A stretch of 26,126 bases of DNA from Myxococcales bacterium UBA1238 (GCA_002309015.1 DBWM01000039.1:1-26126); one strand, 5' to 3'; counted from the stretch's first letter, positions 1-7,062 are shown. Numbers and translations: made by a program. The notes: generated by a model from the sequence alone, not told the origin.

Positions 1-93
1 ATCGGTGGTGCTGCCGTCGCTGGTTCCCGCATCGGTGGTGCTGCCGTCGCTGGTTCCCGCATCGGTGGTGCTGCTGGCATCTGCGGTGCCCGC
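1..93. repeat. Tandem repeat, 30-bp unit, inside lipoprotein gene
   Basis: Bases 1-30 and 31-60 are identical. Bases 61-93 are a 33-bp variant with the same start, and 94-120 begins the same way before diverging. The unit is in frame (10 or 11 codons) and encodes the Asp/Ser/Thr/Gly-rich linker of the lipoprotein. The array probably continues left of the window. Perfect adjacent copies suggest copy-number variation by slippage. Confidence 0.85.
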
Positions 94-219
94 ATCGGTG
101 GTGCTGCTGTCGGTCGTCATGCCGCCGTCGGTTTCGGGGGTATCGTCGTCATCATCATCGCAGGCGGTAAAAGAAAACATCATCGCGCTTAAAGCGAGCG
201 CAGTTGCAAACCATTTCAT
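1..219 (-). CDS. Repeat-rich lipoprotein, N-terminal part (3' end lies outside the window)
   Basis: The first 73 codons are visible, starting at ATG 219 with GGAG eight bases upstream. The N-terminus is a lipoprotein signal: a hydrophobic stretch, then a lipobox ending S-F-T-A-C with the lipidated cysteine at residue 20, followed at once by six aspartates. After that comes low complexity built from a T-D-A-G-T-S-D-G-S-T type decapeptide, encoded by two perfect 30-bp DNA repeats and a 33-bp variant. The body of the protein is missing, so no function can be given. It resembles the larger lipoprotein at 1115-2152 (cysteine also at residue 20, same six aspartates). It is divergent from the barrel-like gene at 475. 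Aspartate directly after the lipid cysteine is an inner-membrane retention signal in enterobacteria, but acidic tracts there act as surface-export signals in Bacteroidetes; which applies here is unknown. Confidence 0.8.
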   Translation of the reverse strand, partial: MKWFATALALSAMMFSFTACDDDDDDTPETDGGMTTDSSTTDAGTADASSTTDAGTSDGSTTDAGTSDGSTTD

Positions 220-254
220 GAGAGATTCTCCAATTCATGCCCAAAAGCGCCGCG

Positions 255-282
255 ATCCTAAACGAAAGGGGAATGAAATCAA
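255..282 (-). promoter_or_regulatory. Predicted promoter for the truncated lipoprotein
   Basis: On the minus strand TTGATT (282-277), a 16-base spacer and TAGGAT (260-255) form a sigma70-like promoter about 35 bases upstream of the ATG at 219. The -10 box has the TAG start also seen at other predicted promoters in this window. Pattern recognition only. Confidence 0.45.
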
Positions 283-417
283 GTCGCAGCGCCCATGTTC
301 TGACTTTTTTTTGCCAATCGAATCGCGTGCCAAACCGCTCTTCAGGAGATTTCCGTTGTCAATCGGCCAGGTTGCTCACAACCCGGCATCAGCGCGCAGC
401 AGAGCGCTCTGCACAAT

Positions 418-446
418 TTGACACAGACGCTACAAAGCGCTTAAGT
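418..446 (+). promoter_or_regulatory. Predicted promoter for the barrel-like gene
   Basis: A perfect TTGACA -35 box (418-423), a 17-base spacer and a weaker TTAAGT -10 box (441-446) sit just upstream of the ribosome binding site at 462-466. Transcription would start near 453, giving a leader of roughly 20 bases. Confidence 0.45.
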
Positions 447-474
447 CGGCGCAGCCTTTTTGGAGGATTCGTTC

Positions 475-1098
475 ATGAAGAACCCAGTTTTGACCGCAGC
501 CTTGTTTTTAACTGCATCGAACGCCTTCGCCGAAGGATCGCTCGTTGCCCCCGAAGTCCCACAGGCACCTGCCGTAACTGAAGCCACCAGTGACGCCGCT
601 CAGAACGTTCCTCAGACTGCAGGCACCCCTGAAGTCGCAACACCTGGTTACGGCTCCACCCGAAAGAAGGGGTTCGATTTCTACCTGGTGATGGGACCTT
701 ATGGCGGAAAGCAATATGGGGGTCCCAAGTTAGCTGCGCGCTTTAACATCGGTTATCGATGGCCCTATTTTGGCATCTACGCAGGTGCTGACGCCGTCGC
801 CGTCAACAGTAAAGACGACAGAGAATACGTCGGTCACTCCTTCATTGAGCCCCATATCTTCATCATCAACAACTCAACCATGGCGCTCTCTATCAACCTG
901 GGCATCGGTACCACCTTGCATCAGAAGGAAGTCGACAAGAATACCGTCAGGACAGACTCCGAGTTTGGCGGCAGAGCAGGCATCGGTTTCAGCTATAACA
1001 TCAATGACTGGTTCTATATCCCCATCGATGCTCACGTTGCAGGTGGTATCGATGGATTCAACGGACAGGGGGCCATCGGGGTAGGGTTCATTCTATAA
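475..1098 (+). CDS. Exported outer-membrane beta-barrel-like protein, 207 aa
   Basis: ATG 475 is chosen because GGAGG lies eight bases upstream and because translation from here opens with a clean Sec signal peptide (about residues 1-19, cleavage after N-A-F-A). A Pro/Ala/Thr-rich linker of about 45 residues follows. The rest has alternating hydrophobic/polar segments rich in Gly, Tyr, Phe and Asn and ends with F-I-L at the C-terminus, a pattern typical of small outer-membrane beta barrels. I do not recognise a named family. Its stop is only 16 bases from the convergent lipoprotein stop at 1115, so the two genes face each other with almost no spacer. Membrane location is inferred from composition; the role is unknown. 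Confidence 0.75.
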   Translation: MKNPVLTAALFLTASNAFAEGSLVAPEVPQAPAVTEATSDAAQNVPQTAGTPEVATPGYGSTRKKGFDFYLVMGPYGGKQYGGPKLAARFNIGYRWPYFGIYAGADAVAVNSKDDREYVGHSFIEPHIFIINNSTMALSINLGIGTTLHQKEVDKNTVRTDSEFGGRAGIGFSYNINDWFYIPIDAHVAGGIDGFNGQGAIGVGFIL

Positions 1099-1114
1099 GG
1101 TGCAGGTCCTCGCA

Positions 1115-2152
1115 TCAGTGGTGGCCTGTTTTGTAATCCTCTTCTACCTCTATCCCTTCCATAGCGACCCATTCATCCTGGCACATCGGGGTGAGGGCTT
1201 CCTGACAATCCATCACATCTTCATAGTTTCCACCCACATAGATCGGTGCATCGCTGTTCCAGCAGAGGGCTTCTGCCGCTTCTCCACTCCTGTATCCCCA
1301 CACATATTCCGTCTGATTGCAGGCAAGCTTCCCGACACAGTTGTAATATGAAGTCGCCTGTTCGGCGCGGTCACTCAATGCATCCCACAATACGGTGAGT
1401 TCAAAGTTCTTATCCATATGCTCAGAGGATTTAAATGCCCAGTCCTCTGCACAGCCATCAGCGCGCGCTCTCTCTGTACTGAATGCGTGATAGATCTCTG
1501 TTTGATGGATCGCTTCTGCATAAGCGCCCACATTTGTGTTCAGACAGAGCATATATTGCTCCCAGCAGGAGATCTCATCCAGCTGCTCATCGATCCTTGC
1601 ATTGTAATAAGCGGTAAACTCGGTGAGGCAATTGAGGGCCTTCCCCGGGCGCAGATCATCGATGCAGATCTCTTTCTTCGATTCACCTTCACCCTGGATA
1701 TAAGCGCCGCAATATTGTTCGATTTCCGCATCGGTCACCTGCCCGGATTGAATGAGTGCGGCAAAGGCCTCGTTCGAATTTCCGCCATCGGTCTCACCTC
1801 CATCGCTCAGGGATCCGTCGATTTCGCCGCCATCGCCTGAGCCTCCGTCGGTTAAGCTGCCATCCGTTTCGCCTGCATCGCTTGCCCCTCCGTCCTGCTC
1901 TCCGCTATCATTTTCTCCACTGTCGCCTTCACCGCCGTCTGCAGATCCGCCGTCTGTCCCGCTACCATCGCTCTCACCGCCGTCGCTTGCGCCACCATCG
2001 ACCGCAGCTGCATCGGCCGTACCGCTGTCAAGGCTGCTTCCATCCAGAGTCTGTCCGCCATCTTCTGTAGAATTGTCGTCGTCATCATCGTCGCAGGCGA
2101 AAAAAGAGATCGCGCAAAGGGTCGCTGCAAAGGCTGCCAAAAGAGATTTCAT
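1115..2152 (-). CDS. Large Asp/Gly-repeat lipoprotein with cysteine-rich C-terminal domain, 345 aa
   Basis: Start ATG 2152 is preferred over the in-frame upstream codon at 2233 because it has GGGGAG nine bases upstream and yields a proper lipoprotein signal ending S-F-F-A-C, with the lipidated cysteine at residue 20. Six aspartates follow immediately. Residues about 27-125 are low complexity, built from T-D-G-G, S-D-G-G and E-D-G-S units, which looks like a flexible acidic linker. Residues about 128-345 form a normal-composition domain with 11 cysteines and many aromatic residues, suggesting disulfides in an exported domain. No family is recognised. The signal and acidic tract match the truncated lipoprotein at 1-219, so the two are probably paralogues or share an export route. 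Acidic repeats could bind divalent cations, but no canonical EF-hand or thrombospondin-3 loop is visible. Confidence 0.85.
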   Translation of the reverse strand: MKSLLAAFAATLCAISFFACDDDDDDNSTEDGGQTLDGSSLDSGTADAAAVDGGASDGGESDGSGTDGGSADGGEGDSGENDSGEQDGGASDAGETDGSLTDGGSGDGGEIDGSLSDGGETDGGNSNEAFAALIQSGQVTDAEIEQYCGAYIQGEGESKKEICIDDLRPGKALNCLTEFTAYYNARIDEQLDEISCWEQYMLCLNTNVGAYAEAIHQTEIYHAFSTERARADGCAEDWAFKSSEHMDKNFELTVLWDALSDRAEQATSYYNCVGKLACNQTEYVWGYRSGEAAEALCWNSDAPIYVGGNYEDVMDCQEALTPMCQDEWVAMEGIEVEEDYKTGHH

Positions 2153-2189
2153 TTTTTTAAACTCCCCATCAAAGTCCAAAACTCCTGGC

Positions 2190-2217
2190 AGCATAGCAGA
2201 AAACAGAGATCGCACAA
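2190..2217 (-). promoter_or_regulatory. Predicted promoter for the large lipoprotein
   Basis: On the minus strand TTGTGC (2217-2212), a 16-base spacer and TATGCT (2195-2190) lie about 40 bases upstream of the ATG at 2152. The -10 box is good and the -35 box partial. Confidence 0.45.
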
Positions 2218-2352
2218 GCAGAATCTTGATCATGCTTCCTCTTCCACAAAAGATGGGTCCCTGCCCTCTCCATGCGCGATCCCTTCTATTTTAAGCTTGC
2301 AATTCATCGCCGGCATCTGCAAAAGGATGCCTGGTTACAGAGGAGATCCTTC

Positions 2353-2754
2353 ATGGCCAAAGAAAATATCCCTCTCTCCCCTATTCCGCTCCGGGCCCAC
2401 CATGCGCTCTGCCTTCAGTTCTTTGAAGGGCGGGGCTATTCCCAAAGCTTTGTCGATCACCTCAGTCAGACCCTCGAATCTTTTCGATCAGGCCATCCGA
2501 TCCTTCTGGTGGAAGGCTGCGATCACATCTGTCAGTGCTGCCCCTGTTTAAAGGAAGGCCGCTGCGCCACTGAAGAAAAGGTGACGCGCTATGACCGGCA
2601 AATCGCCCAACTTTGCGGCTTTGAGATCGGATCGATCACGAACTTTGAAGCGATCACCCAAAGCGTTTCATCCCATCTGTTCGATTCTCCCCTCTTCTCT
2701 ACCCTCTGCCCTGATTGCGAATGGCGATCGATCTGCCATAAAGAATCGCGCTGA
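2353..2754 (+). CDS. DUF1284-family cysteine-rich protein, 133 aa
   Basis: ATG 2353 is used because AGGAG lies seven bases upstream and the family's opening motif follows directly. The start R-A-H-H-A-L-C-L-Q-F-F-E-G-R-G-Y-S, a middle G-C-D-H-I-C-x-C-C-P with a downstream cysteine, and R-Y-D-R-Q-I-A-Q-L-C-G match my recollection of the DUF1284 family. These are small cytoplasmic proteins with conserved cysteines, suggested to bind an iron-sulfur cluster or metal; the biochemical role is not established. The C-terminus adds C-P-D-C-x-W-R-S-I-C-H. No signal peptide or membrane segment is present. The gene stands alone, followed by a 338-base non-coding stretch. Family assignment is from motif memory and should be checked against Pfam. 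Confidence 0.75.
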   Translation: MAKENIPLSPIPLRAHHALCLQFFEGRGYSQSFVDHLSQTLESFRSGHPILLVEGCDHICQCCPCLKEGRCATEEKVTRYDRQIAQLCGFEIGSITNFEAITQSVSSHLFDSPLFSTLCPDCEWRSICHKESR

Positions 2755-3092
2755 CCGATCGGCTCCTGCCCCATAAATCACCTTTTTAAGGATCACCTTA
2801 GCCCGATCCTAACCTGATCCTGCACCGATTGAAGTTCCCCATACGGTCCGATCCTCTGCTGCAACTGAACGGATCACTTCGATCAGGTGATCGGATCCAT
2901 CGCTTTACCTGAACAGATCACTCTTTACAGGGGATCGAATCTCATCCCCCAAATATATCGATCTTCTGACCGAACTCCTGCGATCCCTTCATTAAACTGA
3001 TCCGATCTCTTACAAAAAATGACCCTACCCCTGATTCCTGCTGGTCAGATCTGTTTGATTGTGATAACTTCTCAACAGGAGGGTTTTGATCG
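2755..3092. other. Non-coding stretch, very rich in GATC
   Basis: No convincing ORF occupies this interval on either strand; the minus-strand frame at 2942-3202 is antisense to the exonuclease start. I count 17 GATC tetranucleotides in 338 bases against about 1.3 expected at random. Flanking genes are also GATC-rich, so density alone is not unique to this gap. The spacing of the sites is unusual (see the repeat at 2805-3069). No clear sigma70 promoter for the downstream exonuclease is visible, nor a DnaA box of the TTATNCACA type. Confidence 0.7.
2805..3069. repeat. Degenerate 22-bp periodic array anchored on GATC
   Basis: GATC occurs exactly at 2850, 2872, 2894, 2916, 2960, 2982, 3004 and 3048, all on one 22-base register; the two missing positions (2938, 3026) carry AATC and TACC. 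Stacking the ten 22-base units from 2850 to 3069 gives A at column 2 and C at column 4 in all ten, GATC at columns 1-4 in eight, T at column 7 in seven, and a weaker CTGATC-like block at columns 16-21 (T at 17 in eight, C at 21 in eight). Columns 9-15 are variable. To the left, 2805, 2816 and 2827 (GATT) are spaced by 11 bases, a half period. A period of 22 is about two helical turns and is not a multiple of three. Additional off-register GATC sites occur at 2881, 2889, 2933 and 2999. Confidence 0.6.
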
Positions 3093-4211
3093 ATGGAACG
3101 ACGGATTTTTGTCGATGTGGAGACGCCCAACTTTGCAAATGATCGCATCTGTGGGATCGCCTTATGGGTCATGGAAGGGCGCAATGTGATCCATGCGATC
3201 AACCAGAAGATCGATCCTGAGGCGCCTTTCGACGCAAGGTTCGTGGCACTTCACGGCATCGATGCGAAGGCTGTCGCTTTTGAACCGAACTTTGCAGAAT
3301 TCTGGCCGCATATAGAACCGCTCATCGATGGGGCTTTATGGGTCGCTCACCATGCCCTCTTCGATCTCTCTGTGATCCAGCGCACGCTTCAGGCCTATCA
3401 CATCGAATCTGCTGTCTTTCCCTATATCTGCACCTTAAACCATGCACGCCGCATCTTACCTGATCTCGATCGCTTTACCCTCCCTGCCATCTGTCATCAT
3501 TTTGGCATCGAGCTCTCGCACCCGCACGATCCCTTCAACGATTTAGCGGCCTGCAATGCCATCTATCGATCCTTTGAATCCTGCGCAGAGACCGCATTTA
3601 AACCCATTGAGATCGCTTTTGTTTTACCGCAGAATCTGAAGGATTCCAAGGAAGGCGCGAGCCTTGTCCTCCTCATCGACGAACTTTTGGGCTGGATCGA
3701 TGGCTTCCTGACCGAATACAGGACCGATGAAGGCAACATGAAGATCTGGCTCGATCCTCAAAAAGCCTACGGCATCGAGACGCTCTCATGGCCCAAATCG
3801 CCCAGACTGAAACCAGTGACCGATCACATGCGCCATATCTTATGGGAACATTCACCGCTCACGAGGCAGTCTGGGATCTTATTAAAAGAATGGCTTTATC
3901 GCCTGAAGCGCGAATGTACCCTGCAACCCTGCTCCCTGACGAGCTACCGAGGCTTTCTCATCGGTCTCATCTCTCACCCCACGGTGACCGAAAACCTGCT
4001 CCATAACATCCGATCATGGCTCGAACAATATCGGCTGCCTTACGAAGCAAACCGCGATCTCTTTCTGCCCATCATACCGCTTCTTGCCTGCGGTGAACCG
4101 ATCGCCGACGAGACACAAAAAGCCCTCAAAACCGCATGGCTCCAGGAATTGGAGCGCGTGGATCGCTTGTTTGAGGGCTTAAAATCGCCCAAAAATGGCG
4201 CTGAGCGTTGA
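3093..4211 (+). CDS. DEDDh-type 3'-5' exonuclease (DnaQ/PolC epsilon-like) with unrecognised C-terminal region, 372 aa
   Basis: The ATG is preceded by AGGAGGG with nine-base spacing. Residues 1-165 carry the DEDDh exonuclease motifs. Motif I is F-V-D-V-E-T (D8, E10), motif II is W-V-A-H-H-A-L-F-D (D91), and motif III is H-D-P-F-N-D (H145, D150). The family uses two metal ions to remove nucleotides from DNA or RNA 3' ends; members include the proofreading subunit of DNA polymerase III and stand-alone repair or RNA-trimming nucleases. Residues about 170-372 form a mostly helical region I cannot assign; no helicase (DinG), GIY-YIG or BRCT motif is visible. All catalytic residues are present, so it should be active. 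It sits behind the 22-bp array, with the PpiC lipoprotein 56 bases downstream. Whether it is the replicative epsilon subunit or an accessory nuclease cannot be decided here. Confidence 0.82.
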   Translation: MERRIFVDVETPNFANDRICGIALWVMEGRNVIHAINQKIDPEAPFDARFVALHGIDAKAVAFEPNFAEFWPHIEPLIDGALWVAHHALFDLSVIQRTLQAYHIESAVFPYICTLNHARRILPDLDRFTLPAICHHFGIELSHPHDPFNDLAACNAIYRSFESCAETAFKPIEIAFVLPQNLKDSKEGASLVLLIDELLGWIDGFLTEYRTDEGNMKIWLDPQKAYGIETLSWPKSPRLKPVTDHMRHILWEHSPLTRQSGILLKEWLYRLKRECTLQPCSLTSYRGFLIGLISHPTVTENLLHNIRSWLEQYRLPYEANRDLFLPIIPLLACGEPIADETQKALKTAWLQELERVDRLFEGLKSPKNGAER

Positions 4212-4267
4212 CCCTTGTGGGCTTCAATGCTATCCGATGCCGAAAAATTGACTTTGGAGACTGGCAA

Positions 4268-5422
4268 ATGCATCTGCCCTCGCATCTTCATTTTTTGCTG
4301 GCCCTGCTGGCTTTAAGCGCTTGTTCCAAAACACCCGCCCCCCCTTCACAGCCGAATACACCTGCAAAGACCGTTCAGGCACCGATCACTCCACCCATCG
4401 CAGTCCCCGAATCGCCCAAAGAGTTCCATGGCCCGGTGGCCAGGGTGAACGGAGTTGAGATCCCTGAAGAGGTTTTTTTCAAGCAATTCAACAAGTTCAA
4501 CAGTGCCTTCACCGGTAAAAGCCGCACCTTGCCCGACAAGATGGCCCGCAGATACCGCCAGACCATCCTGCACGACCTCATCGATCAGGAGTTATTAAAA
4601 CAGAAGCTTGAGAAAGAAGGGATCACCGCATCAGACGAAGAGATCCTTGCAGAACTCAATGAATATAAAGCGATGTTCCGCACGGAAGAGAACTTCCAGC
4701 GCTATCTGAAAGATGCCAACGGATCTGTTGAACAGTTGACTGAAAACTTAAAGCACAACGCATCTCTCAAAAAGCTGCTTTCATTTCAAGGAGATCTGCG
4801 ACCGTCCGAAACGGACATGAAGGCTTATTACAACGAAAACCTGGCTCGATACACCACCAAAGAACAGATCAATGCCAGCCATATCCTGATCAAAGTCGAC
4901 GCCAAAGCCGGACCAGCCGCCGAAAAAGCCTCCAAGGCCTTAGCCGACGAGATCTACAAGGAAGCGATCAAGCCCGAAACAGACTTCGCAGAGCTCGCAC
5001 GCCAAAAGTCGCAAGGTCCCACCGCCCCCAAAGGCGGAGAGCTCGGCTTCTTCGGACGCGGCAAAATGGTGGCCGAATTTGAAAACGCCGCCTTCGCATT
5101 AAAGAAGGGCGAAATCTCGAAACCGGTGCGATCCCAATACGGCTGGCACATCATCAAACTGAACGACCGCAAGGATGCCCACGTGCAGCCGTTCGAGGAA
5201 GCGAAAGACAAGATCGGAACCCTGGTTGAAGGTCGTAACTACCGCAAAGCCAAGGCGATTCTGCTGAAGAAGCTGAACGAGGAAGCCAAGATCGAGATTC
5301 TTTTGCCCCCATCGCTGCTGCCAGAGCCCGAAAACCCGGTCGACAAAGCCAAAGCGGAGGGTAACGCCAAAGCCGAAGCCTACCATGACGGCGATCCCGC
5401 AGAGAACAACCCGAAACCTTAA
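4268..5422 (+). CDS. Periplasmic peptidyl-prolyl isomerase lipoprotein, PpiC/SurA/PrsA type, 384 aa
   Basis: ATG 4268 is chosen over the upstream in-frame codon at 4208 because TTGGAG lies eight bases upstream and the protein then begins with a lipoprotein signal ending L-L-A-L-S-A-C (lipid cysteine 19). A proline-rich linker (residues 22-50) leads to a SurA-N-like helical region (about 55-195) opening V-A-R-V-N-G-V-E-I. A parvulin (PpiC) domain follows (about 200-300) with I-N-A-S-H-I-L-I-K, G-G-E-L-G-F-F-G-R-G and Y-G-W-H-I-I-K-L. The C-terminal tail is charged and Ala/Glu/Pro-rich. Such proteins isomerise peptidyl-proline bonds and chaperone outer-membrane or secreted proteins in the periplasm. 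It is a lipid-anchored version, as in PrsA, in a diderm context. The 3' flank to rpsT is about 230 bases, with no obvious terminator. Confidence 0.88.
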   Translation: MHLPSHLHFLLALLALSACSKTPAPPSQPNTPAKTVQAPITPPIAVPESPKEFHGPVARVNGVEIPEEVFFKQFNKFNSAFTGKSRTLPDKMARRYRQTILHDLIDQELLKQKLEKEGITASDEEILAELNEYKAMFRTEENFQRYLKDANGSVEQLTENLKHNASLKKLLSFQGDLRPSETDMKAYYNENLARYTTKEQINASHILIKVDAKAGPAAEKASKALADEIYKEAIKPETDFAELARQKSQGPTAPKGGELGFFGRGKMVAEFENAAFALKKGEISKPVRSQYGWHIIKLNDRKDAHVQPFEEAKDKIGTLVEGRNYRKAKAILLKKLNEEAKIEILLPPSLLPEPENPVDKAKAEGNAKAEAYHDGDPAENNPKP

Positions 5423-5589
5423 ACGCCCAAACTTGCCTCAACCGAGCCCCCAAAACGCGATCCCAAACGCCTCCTCCCAGGCCCATGCCGCGCATCCGGT
5501 CTATTCTAAAAGCGATTTTATTTTCACGAGTTACAGCGCGCAGCGCGTTCAAAAACGGCGTCTGATTCCAGGCGAAGATCGAACAGTTC

Positions 5590-5618
5590 TTGACAACGGA
5601 CCGCAAGGCTGCTAGCTT
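5590..5618 (+). promoter_or_regulatory. Predicted rpsT promoter
   Basis: Consensus TTGACA (5590-5595), a 17-base spacer and TAGCTT (5613-5618) lie about 35 bases upstream of the rpsT start. The same TTGACA-17-TAGxTT architecture recurs upstream of the yceD-rpmF operon, which supports both predictions. Confidence 0.7.
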
Positions 5619-5651
5619 TTGGGCCCTTAATTCCAACGAGCAGGTGAAACC

Positions 5652-5921
5652 GTGCCCAACCATAAGTCTGCAGAAAAGCGAGTCCGGCAGAACGCCAAAC
5701 GTCGGGCGCGCAACCGCCAGGTGATGTCCATGATCCATACCGAAACCAAGCAAGCGCGCGAAGCGATGGTTTCTGGTGAGAACGTCACCGATCGTTTCAA
5801 TGATGCCATTCGCGCTCTGAGCCGCGCCGCTGCGAGAGGTTACCTCCACCGCAACACCGCCGCCCGCAAAATCAGCCGTCTGGCCAAGGCCTTGCACGCT
5901 TCTCAAGCCGCCAAAGCCTGA
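5652..5921 (+). CDS. rpsT: 30S ribosomal protein S20, 89 aa
   Basis: This is a short, very basic protein opening P-N-H-K-S-A-E-K-R-V-R-Q and continuing with the helical Arg/Lys/Ala-rich sequence characteristic of S20, which binds 16S rRNA and helps assemble the small subunit. The length fits the family (about 85-90 aa). Translation starts at GTG 5652 with AGGTGA four to five bases upstream; no ATG offers a full-length product. It is monocistronic, with a promoter immediately upstream and a strong terminator downstream. It converges on holA. Confidence 0.97.
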   Translation: MPNHKSAEKRVRQNAKRRARNRQVMSMIHTETKQAREAMVSGENVTDRFNDAIRALSRAAARGYLHRNTAARKISRLAKALHASQAAKA

Positions 5922-5950
5922 TTCTTCCGAGCCTTCGGTCTCGATTAAAG

Positions 5951-5989
5951 GCCTCAGATGACCCTTTAGGGGGTTTCTGAGGCTTTTTT
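5951..5989 (+). terminator. Rho-independent terminator after rpsT
   Basis: GCCTCAGA (5951-5958) pairs with TCTGAGGC (5976-5983), an eight-base GC-rich stem, and is followed directly by six thymines (5984-5989). The loop can fold further through ACCC/GGGT. It closes rpsT; the T-tract is only on the plus-strand side, so holA on the opposite strand is probably not terminated by it. Confidence 0.85.
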
Positions 5990-6021
5990 GTATGCGCCGC
6001 TCGCCTCACTCCGGCGCGATC

Positions 6022-7062
6022 TCACCGCATCCCGAGCGGCAAATCCGAGCGCATGACCAGGTTGAGGATCGTCCCTTCCATCAGCAGATTGCTGTCGAAT
6101 CCGCTGCTCTTGAGCGAGCGGTCGAGTTGCTCTAACTGCCCGTAACTCCAAAGCAATTCGTCCATGCTGTAGGACTGCTGGACCTGTCTTCCGAAGGCGT
6201 CTTTTTTAAAAGGCAAAATCCCTGCAGCCTGCGCCGCATCTTCCAGACTCGCCCCCTGCATCATCATCGACTTGCCCACCAACAGCTGCCGAAACTGCCG
6301 CACCACCAGCGCCAGAAGCCCCAAAGGCGCCTCGCCCTGAAGCAGCAGCCGATGCAGCTGTTCGAGCACCTGAGAAGGCTGACGGTTCGCGATCGCATCC
6401 AAAAACGCCCAGATGGTCAGGTTCTTGGTCTGAGGCACCGAAAGCTGAACGTCGGCCAGCGAAATCACTTGTGGTGGCTTCACTTGCAGGCAAAGCTGCT
6501 CGATCTTGGCATCGAGCAGAGCGAGTTCCGCACCGATGGCGAGCGCCAGATAATTGGCCGCATCGTCCGCCATCTTCCGACCGCGCTCCTCCGTCGCATT
6601 GCGAATCCATTGAGGCAAATCCCGTTCGCGCGGCGCCGCAGCTTCGTAAACAACGCCTTTTTGCGCCACCAGTTTTTTATAGAGCGATCCATCGGCGCGC
6701 AGCTTTTTGGAAGCGACAAACACCAGACAGACCGATTCGTCGAGCTCCGAAAACAAGTTCACGTAGGGCTTGATTGCTGGAGAATCTGCTTTTAATTCAA
6801 AGGCTTTCTCGGCCCGCCGCACCAGAACCAGCCGTCTCGGCGCCATCATCGGCAGCGTTCGCGCCGCCTGCGCCACCGTCTCGGAATCCACGCCCTCATC
6901 GAGATCGTAGCGGTCAAAATTAAAATCGACGGGCAAGCCCTCTTCGGGCGGAAAGACCTGATTTTGCAGGTAATCGATGGCCTGACGGATCAAAAAGACT
7001 TCTTCGCCGTGAAGCAAATAGAGCGACTGGGTGCCTTTCTTTAAAACTTTTGAAAAATCCAT
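6022..7062 (-). CDS. holA: DNA polymerase III delta subunit, 346 aa
   Basis: The protein has the delta-subunit pattern: an N-terminal segment reading L-Y-L-L-H-G-E-E-V-F-L-I-R-Q-A (a degenerate P-loop-like start without ATP binding), then F-N-F-D-R-Y-D and R-T-L-P-M-M-A-P-R-R-L-V-L-V-R-R. A helical C-terminal collar domain follows. Length matches the family (about 340 aa). HolA is the clamp-loader wrench that opens the beta sliding clamp during replication. It lies 13 bases downstream of lptE, reproducing the lptE-holA adjacency found in many proteobacteria, and is the last gene of the minus-strand operon that begins with nfeD. Confidence 0.93.
   Translation of the reverse strand: MDFSKVLKKGTQSLYLLHGEEVFLIRQAIDYLQNQVFPPEEGLPVDFNFDRYDLDEGVDSETVAQAARTLPMMAPRRLVLVRRAEKAFELKADSPAIKPYVNLFSELDESVCLVFVASKKLRADGSLYKKLVAQKGVVYEAAAPRERDLPQWIRNATEERGRKMADDAANYLALAIGAELALLDAKIEQLCLQVKPPQVISLADVQLSVPQTKNLTIWAFLDAIANRQPSQVLEQLHRLLLQGEAPLGLLALVVRQFRQLLVGKSMMMQGASLEDAAQAAGILPFKKDAFGRQVQQSYSMDELLWSYGQLEQLDRSLKSSGFDSNLLMEGTILNLVMRSDLPLGMR

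Noticed and set aside
1752..2294. Plus-strand Pro/Ser-rich ORF (180 aa)
   Set aside because: It is the reverse reading of the Asp/Gly repeat region of the lipoprotein at 1115-2152; the repeat composition explains the open frame.
2805..3069. Chromosomal replication origin (GATC cluster; two 13-mer-like sequences at 3004 and 3048)
   Set aside because: The sequences at 3004 and 3048 begin like E. coli oriC 13-mers, but no DnaA box of the TTATNCACA type is present, the stretch is not notably AT-rich, and no dnaA, dnaN, parA or rep gene is near.
2805..3069. CRISPR or CRISPR-like guide array
   Set aside because: The 22-base units are degenerate throughout with no conserved long repeat and no uniform spacer, and no cas or tas gene is in the window.
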